A DNA stretch of 6,531 nt from Lentisphaeria bacterium UBA1829. GTDB taxonomy: Bacteria > Verrucomicrobiota > Lentisphaeria > Victivallales > UBA1829. The stretch covers positions 6,627 through 13,157 of the forward strand of contig DDJH01000173.1 in assembly GCA_002338895.1 (NCBI GenBank), in the 5' to 3' direction. The notes under the pieces were generated by a model, which was not told where the DNA came from, made no database searches, and saw nothing but the letters and a program-made list of their open reading frames with translations. Shown in pieces: positions 1-6,531 of the stretch. A program made the position numbers and the translations under genes. The first letter of the stretch is position 1. The number at the start of each line of letters is the position of its first letter.

Positions 1-2
1 AT

Positions 3-1706
3 CCGAACGGAGAGGAGATCGTGATCGAACCGAAGGAGGGAGAACGGGATTGTTTTCTCGTCCACCTGAACACGGACGGGATTCTGACATTGCAAGTGGA
101 GGTCAATTCGACGGAAAGCATGCTTCCGTCCATCCAGCCGGAAGAGCTCTCCGGGTGGACGGCTTCCACGGACGGGGAACTATTTGAGGAGGCCCGGCCC
201 GGCGGCGATCCGTTCGGCGAGACCATTCCATCCATCCGCCTGATTCCGACGGAATATGCACCGGGACGCTACGATGCGGGACGCGAAATTCTGGCAAAGG
301 TCCGCATCTTCTCCAAACAGAAACCGGAATTCGGCGCAGGAGAGTCGCAGTTCGAAATGGAAAATACCGATCCCGGAATCTGTGAACAGACACTGGAACT
401 GACCGAACTCCGGTCCGGGGTCTGGGAAACGCCGGATCCGCTCGCCTTCCGCTATCTGCGCGTCGAGGCGGAAACTCCGGTGCGCGTGGAGTGCGATGCG
501 GAGTTCACGCCGGCCAGGTACGCCGGCGCCTTTGCATCCGATCCGGAATTGACCCGGATCTGGATGGTTTCGGCCTATACGCTCCGGCTCTGCATGCGCC
601 ATTTTCTGATTGACGGGATCAAACGGGATCGTCTTCCGTGGGCGGGCGACCTTGCGCTCTCCCTTCTGGCCGACGCCTACACCTTTGCCGATCCGGAACC
701 GGTCCGCAGAACCCTGACCGCCCTTTCCCGCGCCGGAATCCGAAACACGCACGTCAATGGTGCGACGGATTATTCACTCTGGATTCTGATTTCCCATGAC
801 CTCTTTCAGCGTTATTTTTCGGATCTTCCGTTCCTCCGGTGCCAGTACTCGGAGATCCGGGAGATGGCGGAGATCCTGCTGGAGCAGGCGGGAACAGGGT
901 TTCTTCCGCCCGGCGACTGGGTGTTCATCGACTGGGTGCACAGCCAGCGGGAGCCGGAAAGAGAATGGAACAAGGCGGAAAAACAGACCGTTCTTCAGAT
1001 TCTCTTTTTCCAGGCGATGAAGGCGTCTGCCGCCCTGGCGGAACGGATGGGGGATGCGCTGTTTGTCCGGCGCTGTCTTGACAAGGCGACGGAACTTCGC
1101 GAACGTCTTTTGAGCCGGGCCTTCGACCCGGAACGGGGGCTCTTCCGTGCGAATATGGAAAATCCGGAGGACGGTTTCTACCGTCATGCGAACTACTGTG
1201 CGGTTCTTTCGGGTCTGGTCGAAGGAGATGAGGCAAAGCGCATCATGCAGAATCTCTGTCTGAGCAATCTTCCGCCGGTCGGCACGCCGTATCAGGCGGC
1301 GCTGGAGATTCTGGCCATGATCCGGACCGGGCTTCACGAGAACGCCCTTGCGTCGATCCGCCGGATCTGGGGAGGCATGCTCCGAAAGGGGGCGACAACC
1401 TTTTTTGAAGCGTGGGACGAAACGGCGGCGGGCAATGCGATCTACTCGTTTTACGGGCGTCCCTGCGGACTGAGTCTGTGTCATGCGTGGAGTTCCGGAC
1501 CGGCCGCGCTGCTTCCGATTCTCTTTTTCGGATGTGAACCGCTGGAGGACGGCTGGAAAAGTGTGCGCTTCCACCCCTCCCCTCTCCTCGCGGACGAGGA
1601 TTCGGCAACGATCCCGACTCCCCTTGGCGAAATCCGTTTTTCCCGAACGGAAGGAAAAAACGAACAGGAAGTTCCTCCGGGGATTGTTCTTTCTCCGGAC
1701 TGTTGA
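3..1706 (+). CDS. alpha-L-rhamnosidase-like (GH78-type) six-hairpin glycoside hydrolase, 5'-truncated by window edge
   Basis: Probable exo-glycosidase that removes alpha-L-rhamnose or a related sugar from plant or host polysaccharides. The reading frame is open from base 3, and the region before the GTG at 21 reads straight into a beta-sandwich-like stretch, so the true start lies outside the window. That GTG has AGGAG only 3 nt upstream and is probably internal. Numbering from it: residues 1-165 are the end of the N-terminal beta domains; about 165-510 form the (alpha/alpha)6 barrel with the D-x4-RDR-x2-W-x-GD block (D198, D203, D210), a TTFFEAWD block (E463) and a SLCHAW block (H488); 510-561 are a closing beta domain with a PTPLG motif. 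GH78 enzymes are usually 700-1000 aa, consistent with truncation. Aligned by spacing to BsRhaB (D567, E572, D579), the acid position carries Asp (D203). Family call is firm; exact substrate is not. A signal peptide cannot be judged. Confidence 0.85.
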   Translation, partial: PNGEEIVIEPKEGERDCFLVHLNTDGILTLQVEVNSTESMLPSIQPEELSGWTASTDGELFEEARPGGDPFGETIPSIRLIPTEYAPGRYDAGREILAKVRIFSKQKPEFGAGESQFEMENTDPGICEQTLELTELRSGVWETPDPLAFRYLRVEAETPVRVECDAEFTPARYAGAFASDPELTRIWMVSAYTLRLCMRHFLIDGIKRDRLPWAGDLALSLLADAYTFADPEPVRRTLTALSRAGIRNTHVNGATDYSLWILISHDLFQRYFSDLPFLRCQYSEIREMAEILLEQAGTGFLPPGDWVFIDWVHSQREPEREWNKAEKQTVLQILFFQAMKASAALAERMGDALFVRRCLDKATELRERLLSRAFDPERGLFRANMENPEDGFYRHANYCAVLSGLVEGDEAKRIMQNLCLSNLPPVGTPYQAALEILAMIRTGLHENALASIRRIWGGMLRKGATTFFEAWDETAAGNAIYSFYGRPCGLSLCHAWSSGPAALLPILFFGCEPLEDGWKSVRFHPSPLLADEDSATIPTPLGEIRFSRTEGKNEQEVPPGIVLSPDC

Positions 1707-1730
1707 CTTTTTCGGGAAACGGGTTACATT
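1703..1730 (+). promoter_or_regulatory. sigma70-like promoter overlapping the glycosidase stop codon
   Basis: TTGACT at 1703-1708 (5 of 6 to the -35 consensus) is followed after a 16-nt spacer by TACATT at 1725-1730 (4 of 6 to the -10 consensus). The TGA stop of the glycosidase at 1704-1706 lies inside the -35 box. Transcription would be expected to begin around 1736-1738, just upstream of the radical SAM start at 1764 but downstream of the ATG at 1731. The -10 match is moderate, so this is inferred from sequence only. Confidence 0.55.
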
Positions 1731-1763
1731 ATGCCAGTCAACGCAAAGGATCGACAAAGGCGT

Positions 1764-2744
1764 ATGCCGGACACAAAAATCACATCCATTCACTTCCAGC
1801 TGACCGGACGGTGCAATCTGCGCTGCATCTTCTGCGGACAGCAGAACGGCATGTTCGGGGAACGCTCCGGGAGCCGGGAAATTCCGCCGGAAAAATGGAT
1901 CGAAATTGCGGAGACGCTCCGTCCGCTCACCCCGAAACCGCAGATCATTCTATGGGGGGGCGAACCGCTTCTCTACGAACCGTTCGATCGTCTGGCACGA
2001 TATCTTTCCAACGCGGGATTCGAACTCGGGATCATCACAAACGGAACGCTGATCGACCGTCATGCGGAACTGCTGAACCGGTGTTTCAAGGCCATTTACA
2101 TCTCTCTGGACGGCGACGCACCCTACCATAACCGGATTCGCGGGAAAGGGGTGTTTGAGCGGGTGGAAAGAAACATCGGGCTTCTGAAGGAACGGAGCGG
2201 AGAGCTGATTTTTCTCTCCACTCTGGCGGATGAGAATGTGGAATCGGCGCCGGACTTGCCCCAAATTCTCGGCAAACTGGGACCGGACCGGATTCATCTG
2301 CAGCGTCTGATGTACTTCAGCCGGGCGGAGATCGACGCATACCGCGCATGGCTCCGCAGAGAGTTCCAGACCGACGATCCGACCATCGAAGTCTGGCACC
2401 GGGAAGAGGATTCCGCATACAGGGAGAAACTGGAAAAGGCTCTTGCGGAAGTCCGCCGCCGGGCGGAAAACGGAGAATACCCCTGTCCGGTGTTTCTCAA
2501 TCCGCATGGAGGAGATTCGCCCTGCCTGGCCCCGTTCCGCCGGCCTCATATCAAATACGATGGACGGGTTCTCTTCTGCACCGACTTCTACGGGTTCGAC
2601 GCAGGAAACATCTTCGACTCCTCCCTTTCCGACATCTTCCACGGACCGAAAGCGGAGCACTACCGCGAAGAAATCCTCGCCGGACACAATCCACTCTGCG
2701 CTCACTGTTCCTGGAAGAGCAACCGCACCTTTCAGCTGGATTGA
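1764..2744 (+). CDS. radical SAM protein with twitch/SPASM-like auxiliary cluster domain
   Basis: Radical S-adenosylmethionine enzyme of unknown substrate. Numbered from the ATG at 1764: C17-x3-C21-x2-C24 binds the SAM-cleaving 4Fe-4S cluster; GGEP (65-68), TNG (92-94) and YISLDG (112-117) are the usual SAM-binding and barrel-strand motifs. The C-terminal part has C254-x12-G-x4-C272 and a later C312-x2-C315, a set of four cysteines that would hold one auxiliary 4Fe-4S cluster as in twitch domains; full SPASM proteins have more. Such enzymes include peptide-modifying (RiPP) and sulfatase-activating maturases, but no precursor peptide or sulfatase gene is visible here. An in-frame ATG at 1731 would add 11 residues (total 337). 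I prefer 1764 because the promoter at 1703-1730 would start transcripts inside the longer form and the added residues precede the conserved domain. AAAGG lies 3 nt before 1764, a weak and close ribosome site, so the start is not settled. Confidence 0.85.
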   Translation: MPDTKITSIHFQLTGRCNLRCIFCGQQNGMFGERSGSREIPPEKWIEIAETLRPLTPKPQIILWGGEPLLYEPFDRLARYLSNAGFELGIITNGTLIDRHAELLNRCFKAIYISLDGDAPYHNRIRGKGVFERVERNIGLLKERSGELIFLSTLADENVESAPDLPQILGKLGPDRIHLQRLMYFSRAEIDAYRAWLRREFQTDDPTIEVWHREEDSAYREKLEKALAEVRRRAENGEYPCPVFLNPHGGDSPCLAPFRRPHIKYDGRVLFCTDFYGFDAGNIFDSSLSDIFHGPKAEHYREEILAGHNPLCAHCSWKSNRTFQLD

Positions 2745-2752
2745 CGGAAAAC

Positions 2753-2781
2753 GTGTGCGTCTCACACCACCGTGAAACGGT
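2753..2781. terminator. weak tandem hairpins in the convergent gap (possible bidirectional terminator)
   Basis: The 67-bp gap between the convergent radical SAM and pseudopilin genes holds two short inverted repeats: GTGTG/CACAC (2753-2757 with 2763-2767, 5-nt loop) and ACCGT/ACGGT (2769-2773 with 2777-2781, GAA loop). Neither has a T-tract on either strand, so intrinsic termination is doubtful. The location is where a shared terminator would be expected; nothing else was seen in the gap. Confidence 0.2.
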
Positions 2782-2811
2782 TCCCGACGAAGAGAAATCC
2801 GGATATCGAAT

Positions 2812-3618
2812 TCAGCGGATCTCGTCCGATGTGCGGATCGGGTTGTAAACGTCGATATTTTCCGCGCGGAGGTATCCGACCGGTCCTTCGGCCGCATGGG
2901 TATGGCTGTTGATGGTGCCGACCGGTTCCGGCGAGACGTGTCCATCCCCCCACGCACAGTTTGCCCGGAGCAGATGACGGAAATGCATCGTTCCGCTGAG
3001 GGCGTTGTCATACCGTTCACCGGAACTCAGAGGCTTGACTTTGCAATACATCAGCGGGGTCACCCGGATGGACGCATAGGAGGTGGAACGTTTTCCGGAT
3101 CCGCCGCAGTCGCCGAACATCACGGTCCGGGCCAGAGCGCGCATCGCGGTCCGGCGAATCGCCCAGAGCTCCGTATCCGAGAGCCGGTAGCGGCCGAACC
3201 ACGTTCCGTTGTACCCGTATCCGCCTCCGTACGGAGTCCGAGTGATGTCCGTTGTCCCGAGCTCCGCCGTCGGACAGACCATCAGCTTCGCCGTATGCCC
3301 GTAATAGGTCCCCAGCAGAGGACTTTCGGTAATATCGTACACGCCGTCCACACGGGTTCCGAACCAGTAGGCACCCGCGCTCTGATCGCTGTCATCCTCC
3401 GACTCCCGATAGGGAACAAAGAATTCGTCGCAGTCGTTGGCATACATATGGTTGGCCAGCGCGATCTGTTTGAGCTTCCCCGCGCAGACCGAGGACTGTC
3501 CCTTCCCCCGAGCCGCGTTCAATGCCGGCAGCAGCAACGCCGCCAGAATCGCAAGGATCGCAATCGTGACAAGCAGTTCCACCAGCGTGAACGCCCGGAA
3601 ATAACGAGTTGTTTTCAT
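2812..3618 (-). CDS. type II secretion-like pseudopilin, DUF1559 / H-x9-DG family
   Basis: Small secreted or membrane-anchored protein with a type IV prepilin N-terminus. Residues 1-9 are a short basic leader ending in Ala; F10-T-L-V-E14 is the prepilin peptidase motif with the conserved Glu at mature position 5; residues 10 to about 32 are the hydrophobic helix, which ends LLPALN-x-AR. The body is followed by H215-x9-D225-G226, the C-terminal motif of this family. The usual Gly before the cleavage site is replaced by Ala (A9), which is tolerated in many of these proteins. Length (268 aa) is normal. Lentisphaerota and Planctomycetes carry many paralogues, and their role, in secretion, an envelope pseudopilus or substrate capture, is not established. 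The ATG at 3618 has AGGA 9 nt upstream (3628-3631) and begins 16 bp after the stop of the upstream methyltransferase gene, suggesting co-transcription. No separate promoter was seen. Confidence 0.88.
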   Translation of the reverse strand: MKTTRYFRAFTLVELLVTIAILAILAALLLPALNAARGKGQSSVCAGKLKQIALANHMYANDCDEFFVPYRESEDDSDQSAGAYWFGTRVDGVYDITESPLLGTYYGHTAKLMVCPTAELGTTDITRTPYGGGYGYNGTWFGRYRLSDTELWAIRRTAMRALARTVMFGDCGGSGKRSTSYASIRVTPLMYCKVKPLSSGERYDNALSGTMHFRHLLRANCAWGDGHVSPEPVGTINSHTHAAEGPVGYLRAENIDVYNPIRTSDEIR

Positions 3619-3634
3619 CCGGATTGATCCTGCC

Positions 3635-5482
3635 TTATTCCATCACGGCGATTGCGGTGTTGACATTTCCGAACGGGGCGCTGATCTGAACTCCGGCGAC
3701 CTTCCCCCAAATGGAGGCAATCGCTTCCCGCGCAATTTCAATTCCGACCTTTCTCTGATCCTCTTTCGCCGCCGGTTTTGCCATGCGCTCCATCACGGAA
3801 TCCGGGACGACCACGCCGGGAACCTCGTTGCGCATGAATTCCGCATTGCGGTAACTGGCAAGAGGCCAGATTCCGGCGATCAGCGGAATGCGGCCGTCCC
3901 GCAGTTCCGGGATCGCGTCGATGAAGCGGAGAAGCGGCCCCACATCGAAGACCGGCTGCGTGATGAACGCTTCCGCGCCCGCCTCGATTTTTTCCCGGGA
4001 ACGGCGGATTTCGCGTTCCATGTCGATCGCATTCGGATCCGCTCCGACTGCGATAAACGCCCGGGTCGGCGCATCGATCGGTTTTCCGGCAAGATCGACT
4101 CCCCGGTTCAGACGGCTCTGAACGCGGACCATGCCGATCGAATCCATATCAAAGACCCCCGAAGCAAACGGATAATCTCCGAGTTTCGGCGGATCCCCGG
4201 TGATGAAAAGGATATTGTTGATGTCCATTGCGGCGCATCCGAGCAGATCGGCCTGCATTCCGATCAGATTTTTGTCGCGGCAGCAGAAATGGAGAATCGT
4301 TTCGATTCCGGCCCCCTCCTGAATCTTGCAGGCAGTGACCAGCGGAGAAACGCGGGAGCTCGCCCGGGGGCCATCCGGAATGTTGACTGCATCGAATCCC
4401 GCCGAAGCGCAGAGTCTGGATTTTTCGACGGTCTGCGCCAGCAGATATCCCTGAGGCGGCACAATCTCCACCGTGTGAACCCACTCGCCTTTCGCGAGTT
4501 TCCGTGCCAGACGGGATTTTTCCGCGAGCGGCACCGGCTCCTTCCAGGCCGTTTCCGGAGCGGCGATCGAAATTTTTGCCGCCCGTTCGATTTTCGCCAT
4601 CGGATTGATGCTGCGGACCATGTCGCGGACATGATCCGGTGTTGTGCCGCAGCAGCCGCCGACTCCGCGTGCGCCCAGAGCGACAAAACGCATTGCGTAT
4701 GTGGTCAGATATTCCGGACTGCTCATGTAGATCATCCGGTTGTCGACATTTTTCGGGACTCCGGCGTTCGGCTGCACCACCACCGGATAGGGGCAGTGAT
4801 GCGCAAACTTCTCATACGCCTCCAGCATGCCCTCCGGTCCGGATCCGCAGTTGATTCCGAACGCATCCGGCTGCAGCGGTGCGGAGGCAAGAAAACCGAG
4901 AATCGCCGAGACATCATCTCCGCTCAACGTTCTCGCATTATGATCCACCTGCACGCTGACCATGAACGGCATGCGGGGAGCCGCAATCTCCAGAGCCGCC
5001 AGCGCAATCTCGACATCATACAGGGAGCGGAGAGTTTCAAACAGAATGAAATCCGGCTCCTCCGCGGCAAGAGCACGAATCTGACCGGCGATGATGGCGA
5101 CGGCCTTGTCTTTCGGACAGCTCACGCCTTTCGGAATCTCGCCGATCGGCCCGACCGATGCCCCGACCAGCGCCTTTCCATCCGCGACCTTCTGCGCAAT
5201 CCGGACCGCCGCCCGGTTGATCTCCTCCAGGCGTTCCGCAAGACCGAATTTTGCCAGCTTGTTGAAATTGGCTCCGTAGGAGTTGGTTGTGAGCACTTCG
5301 GCCCCGGCATCCAGATAGCTCTGGTGAATCGCCTCGATCACGCCCGGATTGCTCAAGCAGAGGTTCTCGTAGGAGGTATTGACGAAAAAATTCCTCCGAT
5401 AGATTTCCGTTCCCATTGCGCCGTCGAAAACAAGGACTTTCTTTTCGAGCGCGTCCTTCAGTTTGCTCTGCATCCGCAGCAT
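3635..5482 (-). CDS. yitJ: bifunctional homocysteine S-methyltransferase / 5,10-methylenetetrahydrofolate reductase
   Basis: Cytoplasmic enzyme of methionine synthesis and one-carbon metabolism, matching Bacillus YitJ in order and size (615 aa against about 612). Residues 1 to about 300 are the homocysteine S-methyltransferase barrel: FDGAMGT (19-25), and the zinc-ligand cysteines C212 (in GINCG) and C277-C278 (in GGCCGTTP), all present. Residues about 325-615 are the MetF-like reductase: E339 in a VEIVPPQG block corresponds to catalytic Glu28 of E. coli MetF (FEFFPP), then FITGDPP and the block around AVGADPN, ending in the typical PFGN-containing tail. The first domain transfers a methyl group to homocysteine; the second reduces methylene-THF to methyl-THF. 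Both active sites look intact. It follows the aspartate kinase gene on the same strand after 57 bp. ATG 5482 is used here; an ATG at 5473 has AAAGG 9 nt upstream and may be the real start (612 aa). The symbol is by analogy. Confidence 0.93.
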   Translation of the reverse strand: MLRMQSKLKDALEKKVLVFDGAMGTEIYRRNFFVNTSYENLCLSNPGVIEAIHQSYLDAGAEVLTTNSYGANFNKLAKFGLAERLEEINRAAVRIAQKVADGKALVGASVGPIGEIPKGVSCPKDKAVAIIAGQIRALAAEEPDFILFETLRSLYDVEIALAALEIAAPRMPFMVSVQVDHNARTLSGDDVSAILGFLASAPLQPDAFGINCGSGPEGMLEAYEKFAHHCPYPVVVQPNAGVPKNVDNRMIYMSSPEYLTTYAMRFVALGARGVGGCCGTTPDHVRDMVRSINPMAKIERAAKISIAAPETAWKEPVPLAEKSRLARKLAKGEWVHTVEIVPPQGYLLAQTVEKSRLCASAGFDAVNIPDGPRASSRVSPLVTACKIQEGAGIETILHFCCRDKNLIGMQADLLGCAAMDINNILFITGDPPKLGDYPFASGVFDMDSIGMVRVQSRLNRGVDLAGKPIDAPTRAFIAVGADPNAIDMEREIRRSREKIEAGAEAFITQPVFDVGPLLRFIDAIPELRDGRIPLIAGIWPLASYRNAEFMRNEVPGVVVPDSVMERMAKPAAKEDQRKVGIEIAREAIASIWGKVAGVQISAPFGNVNTAIAVME

Positions 5483-5487
5483 CCTTT
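5483..5487 (-). promoter_or_regulatory. ribosome binding site (AAAGG) that favours the start at 5473
   Basis: On the minus strand AAAGG directly abuts the ATG at 5482 (no spacer), but lies 9 nt before the second in-frame ATG at 5473. The only other candidate for the first ATG is GGAAG with 5-nt spacing, a poorer match to the anti-Shine-Dalgarno sequence. The shorter protein, beginning MQSKL, therefore has the better initiation signal, and it still holds the whole methyltransferase domain. Confidence 0.45.
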
Positions 5488-5491
5488 CTTC

Positions 5492-5516
5492 CGGAGGGAG
5501 TTTTTTCCGCTCTCCG
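5492..5516 (-). other. imperfect hairpin in the leader of the methyltransferase/reductase gene
   Basis: CGGAGAG and CTCCCTCCG (minus-strand sense) can pair as 7 bp with a 2-nt bulge around a 9-nt A-rich loop, ending about 9 nt before the first ATG. It has no U-tract and does not resemble a known SAM or T-box element, so it is at most a weak leader structure. The rest of the 57-bp gap between the aspartate kinase stop and this gene shows no convincing promoter or terminator. Confidence 0.2.
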
Positions 5517-5539
5517 TTCCGTATCTAGCAGTCAGACTC

Positions 5540-6529
5540 TTACTTTTTTTCGACGAATTCCCGGTGCAGAACGATCTGCGCGTTTTTGAAATCGTCCCGA
5601 TTCAGCATGAACTGGATGTTGACCTGGCGCATGGTCTGGTCGAGAGCCAGCACATTGATTTTCGCATCGTACAGCGATTTCGCCGCGCGGGTCAGGAATC
5701 CGGGAGCGCGCATGTTCGTGCCGATCACGGAAATGATGCCGATCTTGCAGGTTTCAACCTTGGATTCCGGGAAGGTCGCCCGGATCTCTTCCAGGCAGGC
5801 TTCCAGAGTCGGGTTGCGTTCCGGAACAAAATGGGTGATCGTATTGGCATTCGTCGTTTTGGCGATATAGCTGATGTGATGGTTTTTCAGGCATTCGGTC
5901 AGGTGGTAATCGTATCCGCATTCGCCGACCATTTTCGGATCGTGAACCTCGATGGCGATGATGTCGTTGCGTCCGCAGATCATCTCGACCCGGGGCACGG
6001 GGGAGATGTAGTCGCGGCTGATCAGCGTTCCCGGATGCTCCGGATCAAACGCATTCTTCACCCGGATCGGGATATTCTGAATTTCCATCTGCTTGGCGGC
6101 CTTCGGATGAATGGCCTCCATGCCCATGTCGGAGAGCTGGTCGGCAATATCGAAATTGGTGTTGCCGATCACCTGCACCTTGTCTTCGCCGATCAGTTTC
6201 GGATCGCCGGTGGAAAGGTGGAACTCCTTGTGGATCACCCCTTCCCGCGCATGGGTCAGAACGGCGATTTTGCTGAAGGTGATTTCACTGTATCCGCGGT
6301 CAAAGGTTTTCATGATTCCCTGATCGCACTTCACGTAGCCGGTGACGATCGGCATTTCGTGGGCGAAATCCATTCCCTCGAATGCCGTGAGGATGGCGTT
6401 GTCGAGATCCCGGCTCTCCATGGACTTCCATCCGGAGAGATCCACGAAGCGGGCGTTGACGCCGTTTGCGCGCAGAATCAGAGTGGAATTGAAAGCGCTG
6501 TGCGCCTCTCCCACGGCGGCGAGGAACTC
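5540..6529 (-). CDS. aspartate kinase, C-terminal part with two ACT domains; N-terminus outside window
   Basis: Phosphorylates aspartate to aspartyl-4-phosphate, the first step to lysine, threonine and methionine. The frame stays open to the right edge, with five more residues before the GTG at 6514, so that GTG is internal and the K-[FI]-GG-T N-terminal motif is missing from view. Numbering from it: residues 1-170 are the rest of the kinase domain, with an SAF block (6-8), FDRGYSE (71-77) at the nucleotide-binding glycine loop, and GMEAIHPKAAK (131-141); about 176-230 and 256-324 are two ACT domains that normally bind lysine or threonine for feedback control. The glycine loop departs from the common GRGGSD form and, from memory, resembles the specialised kinases found in ectoine clusters (Ask_Ect) and their relatives. 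No ectABC genes are visible. Complete 3' end (TAA 5540-5542). It probably forms an operon with the downstream methionine-synthesis gene. Confidence 0.9.
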   Translation of the reverse strand, partial: EFLAAVGEAHSAFNSTLILRANGVNARFVDLSGWKSMESRDLDNAILTAFEGMDFAHEMPIVTGYVKCDQGIMKTFDRGYSEITFSKIAVLTHAREGVIHKEFHLSTGDPKLIGEDKVQVIGNTNFDIADQLSDMGMEAIHPKAAKQMEIQNIPIRVKNAFDPEHPGTLISRDYISPVPRVEMICGRNDIIAIEVHDPKMVGECGYDYHLTECLKNHHISYIAKTTNANTITHFVPERNPTLEACLEEIRATFPESKVETCKIGIISVIGTNMRAPGFLTRAAKSLYDAKINVLALDQTMRQVNIQFMLNRDDFKNAQIVLHREFVEKK

Positions 6530-6531
6530 CC

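Noticed and set aside
21..23. GTG at 21 as a genuine start of the glycosidase, with AGGAG upstream
   Set aside because: The spacing is only 3 nt, the frame is open to the window edge, and the protein begins in the middle of a beta domain, so an upstream start is far more likely.
774..1793. Minus-strand open frame of 339 codons antisense to the glycosidase
   Set aside because: Arg/Pro-rich shadow of a well-supported glycosidase frame, with no domain or motif of its own. It would also run through the promoter at 1703-1730 in the wrong direction.
1703..2131. Plus-strand 142-codon frame overlapping the start of the radical SAM gene
   Set aside because: It lies in a different frame from the CNLRCIFC and GGEP motifs and has no family signature.
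2348..2848. Plus-strand 166-codon frame in the 3' half of the radical SAM gene and the convergent gap
   Set aside because: Low-complexity Arg/Pro/Gly-rich product, out of frame with the auxiliary-cluster cysteines; treated as a shadow.
1950..3020. Minus-strand open frame of 356 codons antisense to the radical SAM gene and running into the pseudopilin
   Set aside because: It is antisense to a gene with clear motifs and overlaps the pseudopilin in another frame. Its product is Arg-rich, low in recognisable motifs and typical of a shadow frame in GC-rich DNA.
2896..3627. Plus-strand 243-codon frame antisense to the pseudopilin
   Set aside because: The opposite frame has a classic prepilin N-terminus and H-x9-DG motif with a ribosome site; this one has neither a motif nor a good start.
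5543..5550. T-rich stretch near the end of the aspartate kinase as a terminator
   Set aside because: On the coding strand it is an A-tract that encodes the terminal Lys codons, with no hairpin beside it.
1..6531. Very frequent CCGGAA/TTCCGG words across the window, at first suggestive of a dispersed repeat
   Set aside because: The words fall in all genes and frames and follow from preferred codons (CCG, GAA, TCC, GGA). No spaced or longer unit is conserved, so there is no repeat family or CRISPR.

Overview
The window looks like a chromosomal segment of a GC-rich Gram-negative bacterium. It is most plausibly from the PVC superphylum, and Lentisphaerota (Victivallis-like gut bacteria) fits best. 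This is an inference from gene content: a large rhamnosidase-like glycosidase beside a DUF1559-type pseudopilin with an H-x9-DG motif, families that are strongly expanded in Lentisphaerota and Planctomycetes, together with uniform codon choice (CCG Pro, GGA Gly, TCC Ser). No rRNA, tRNA, CRISPR array, insertion sequence or prophage element was recognised.

Layout. The left 1.7 kb, on the + strand, is the 3' part of a six-hairpin glycosidase gene of the alpha-L-rhamnosidase (GH78-like) type whose 5' end lies outside the window. Its stop codon is embedded in a sigma70-like promoter (TTGACT, 16 nt, TACATT). That promoter appears to drive a second + strand gene, a radical SAM enzyme with one complete auxiliary-cluster (twitch/SPASM-like) cysteine set. 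A 67-bp convergent gap then separates it from three genes on the - strand. In transcription order, right to left, these are an aspartate kinase (N-terminus outside the window), a bifunctional homocysteine S-methyltransferase/5,10-methylenetetrahydrofolate reductase, and a type II-secretion-like pseudopilin.

How the genes fit together. Aspartate kinase makes the aspartyl phosphate from which homoserine, and so homocysteine, is derived. The bifunctional enzyme supplies reduced one-carbon units and methylates homocysteine to methionine. The two are 57 bp apart with no T-tract terminator between them, so a small methionine/aspartate-family operon is likely. The pseudopilin begins 16 bp after the methyltransferase stop and shows no promoter of its own; it may be a read-through passenger. 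The glycosidase and pseudopilin fit a polysaccharide-degrading lifestyle. The radical SAM enzyme has no visible substrate or precursor gene here.

No clearly new multi-gene system is visible. The points most worth a second look are the promoter that overlaps a stop codon and moves the radical SAM start, the orphan radical SAM enzyme, an Asp at the presumed acid position of the glycosidase, and an aspartate kinase of divergent, ectoine-type appearance.
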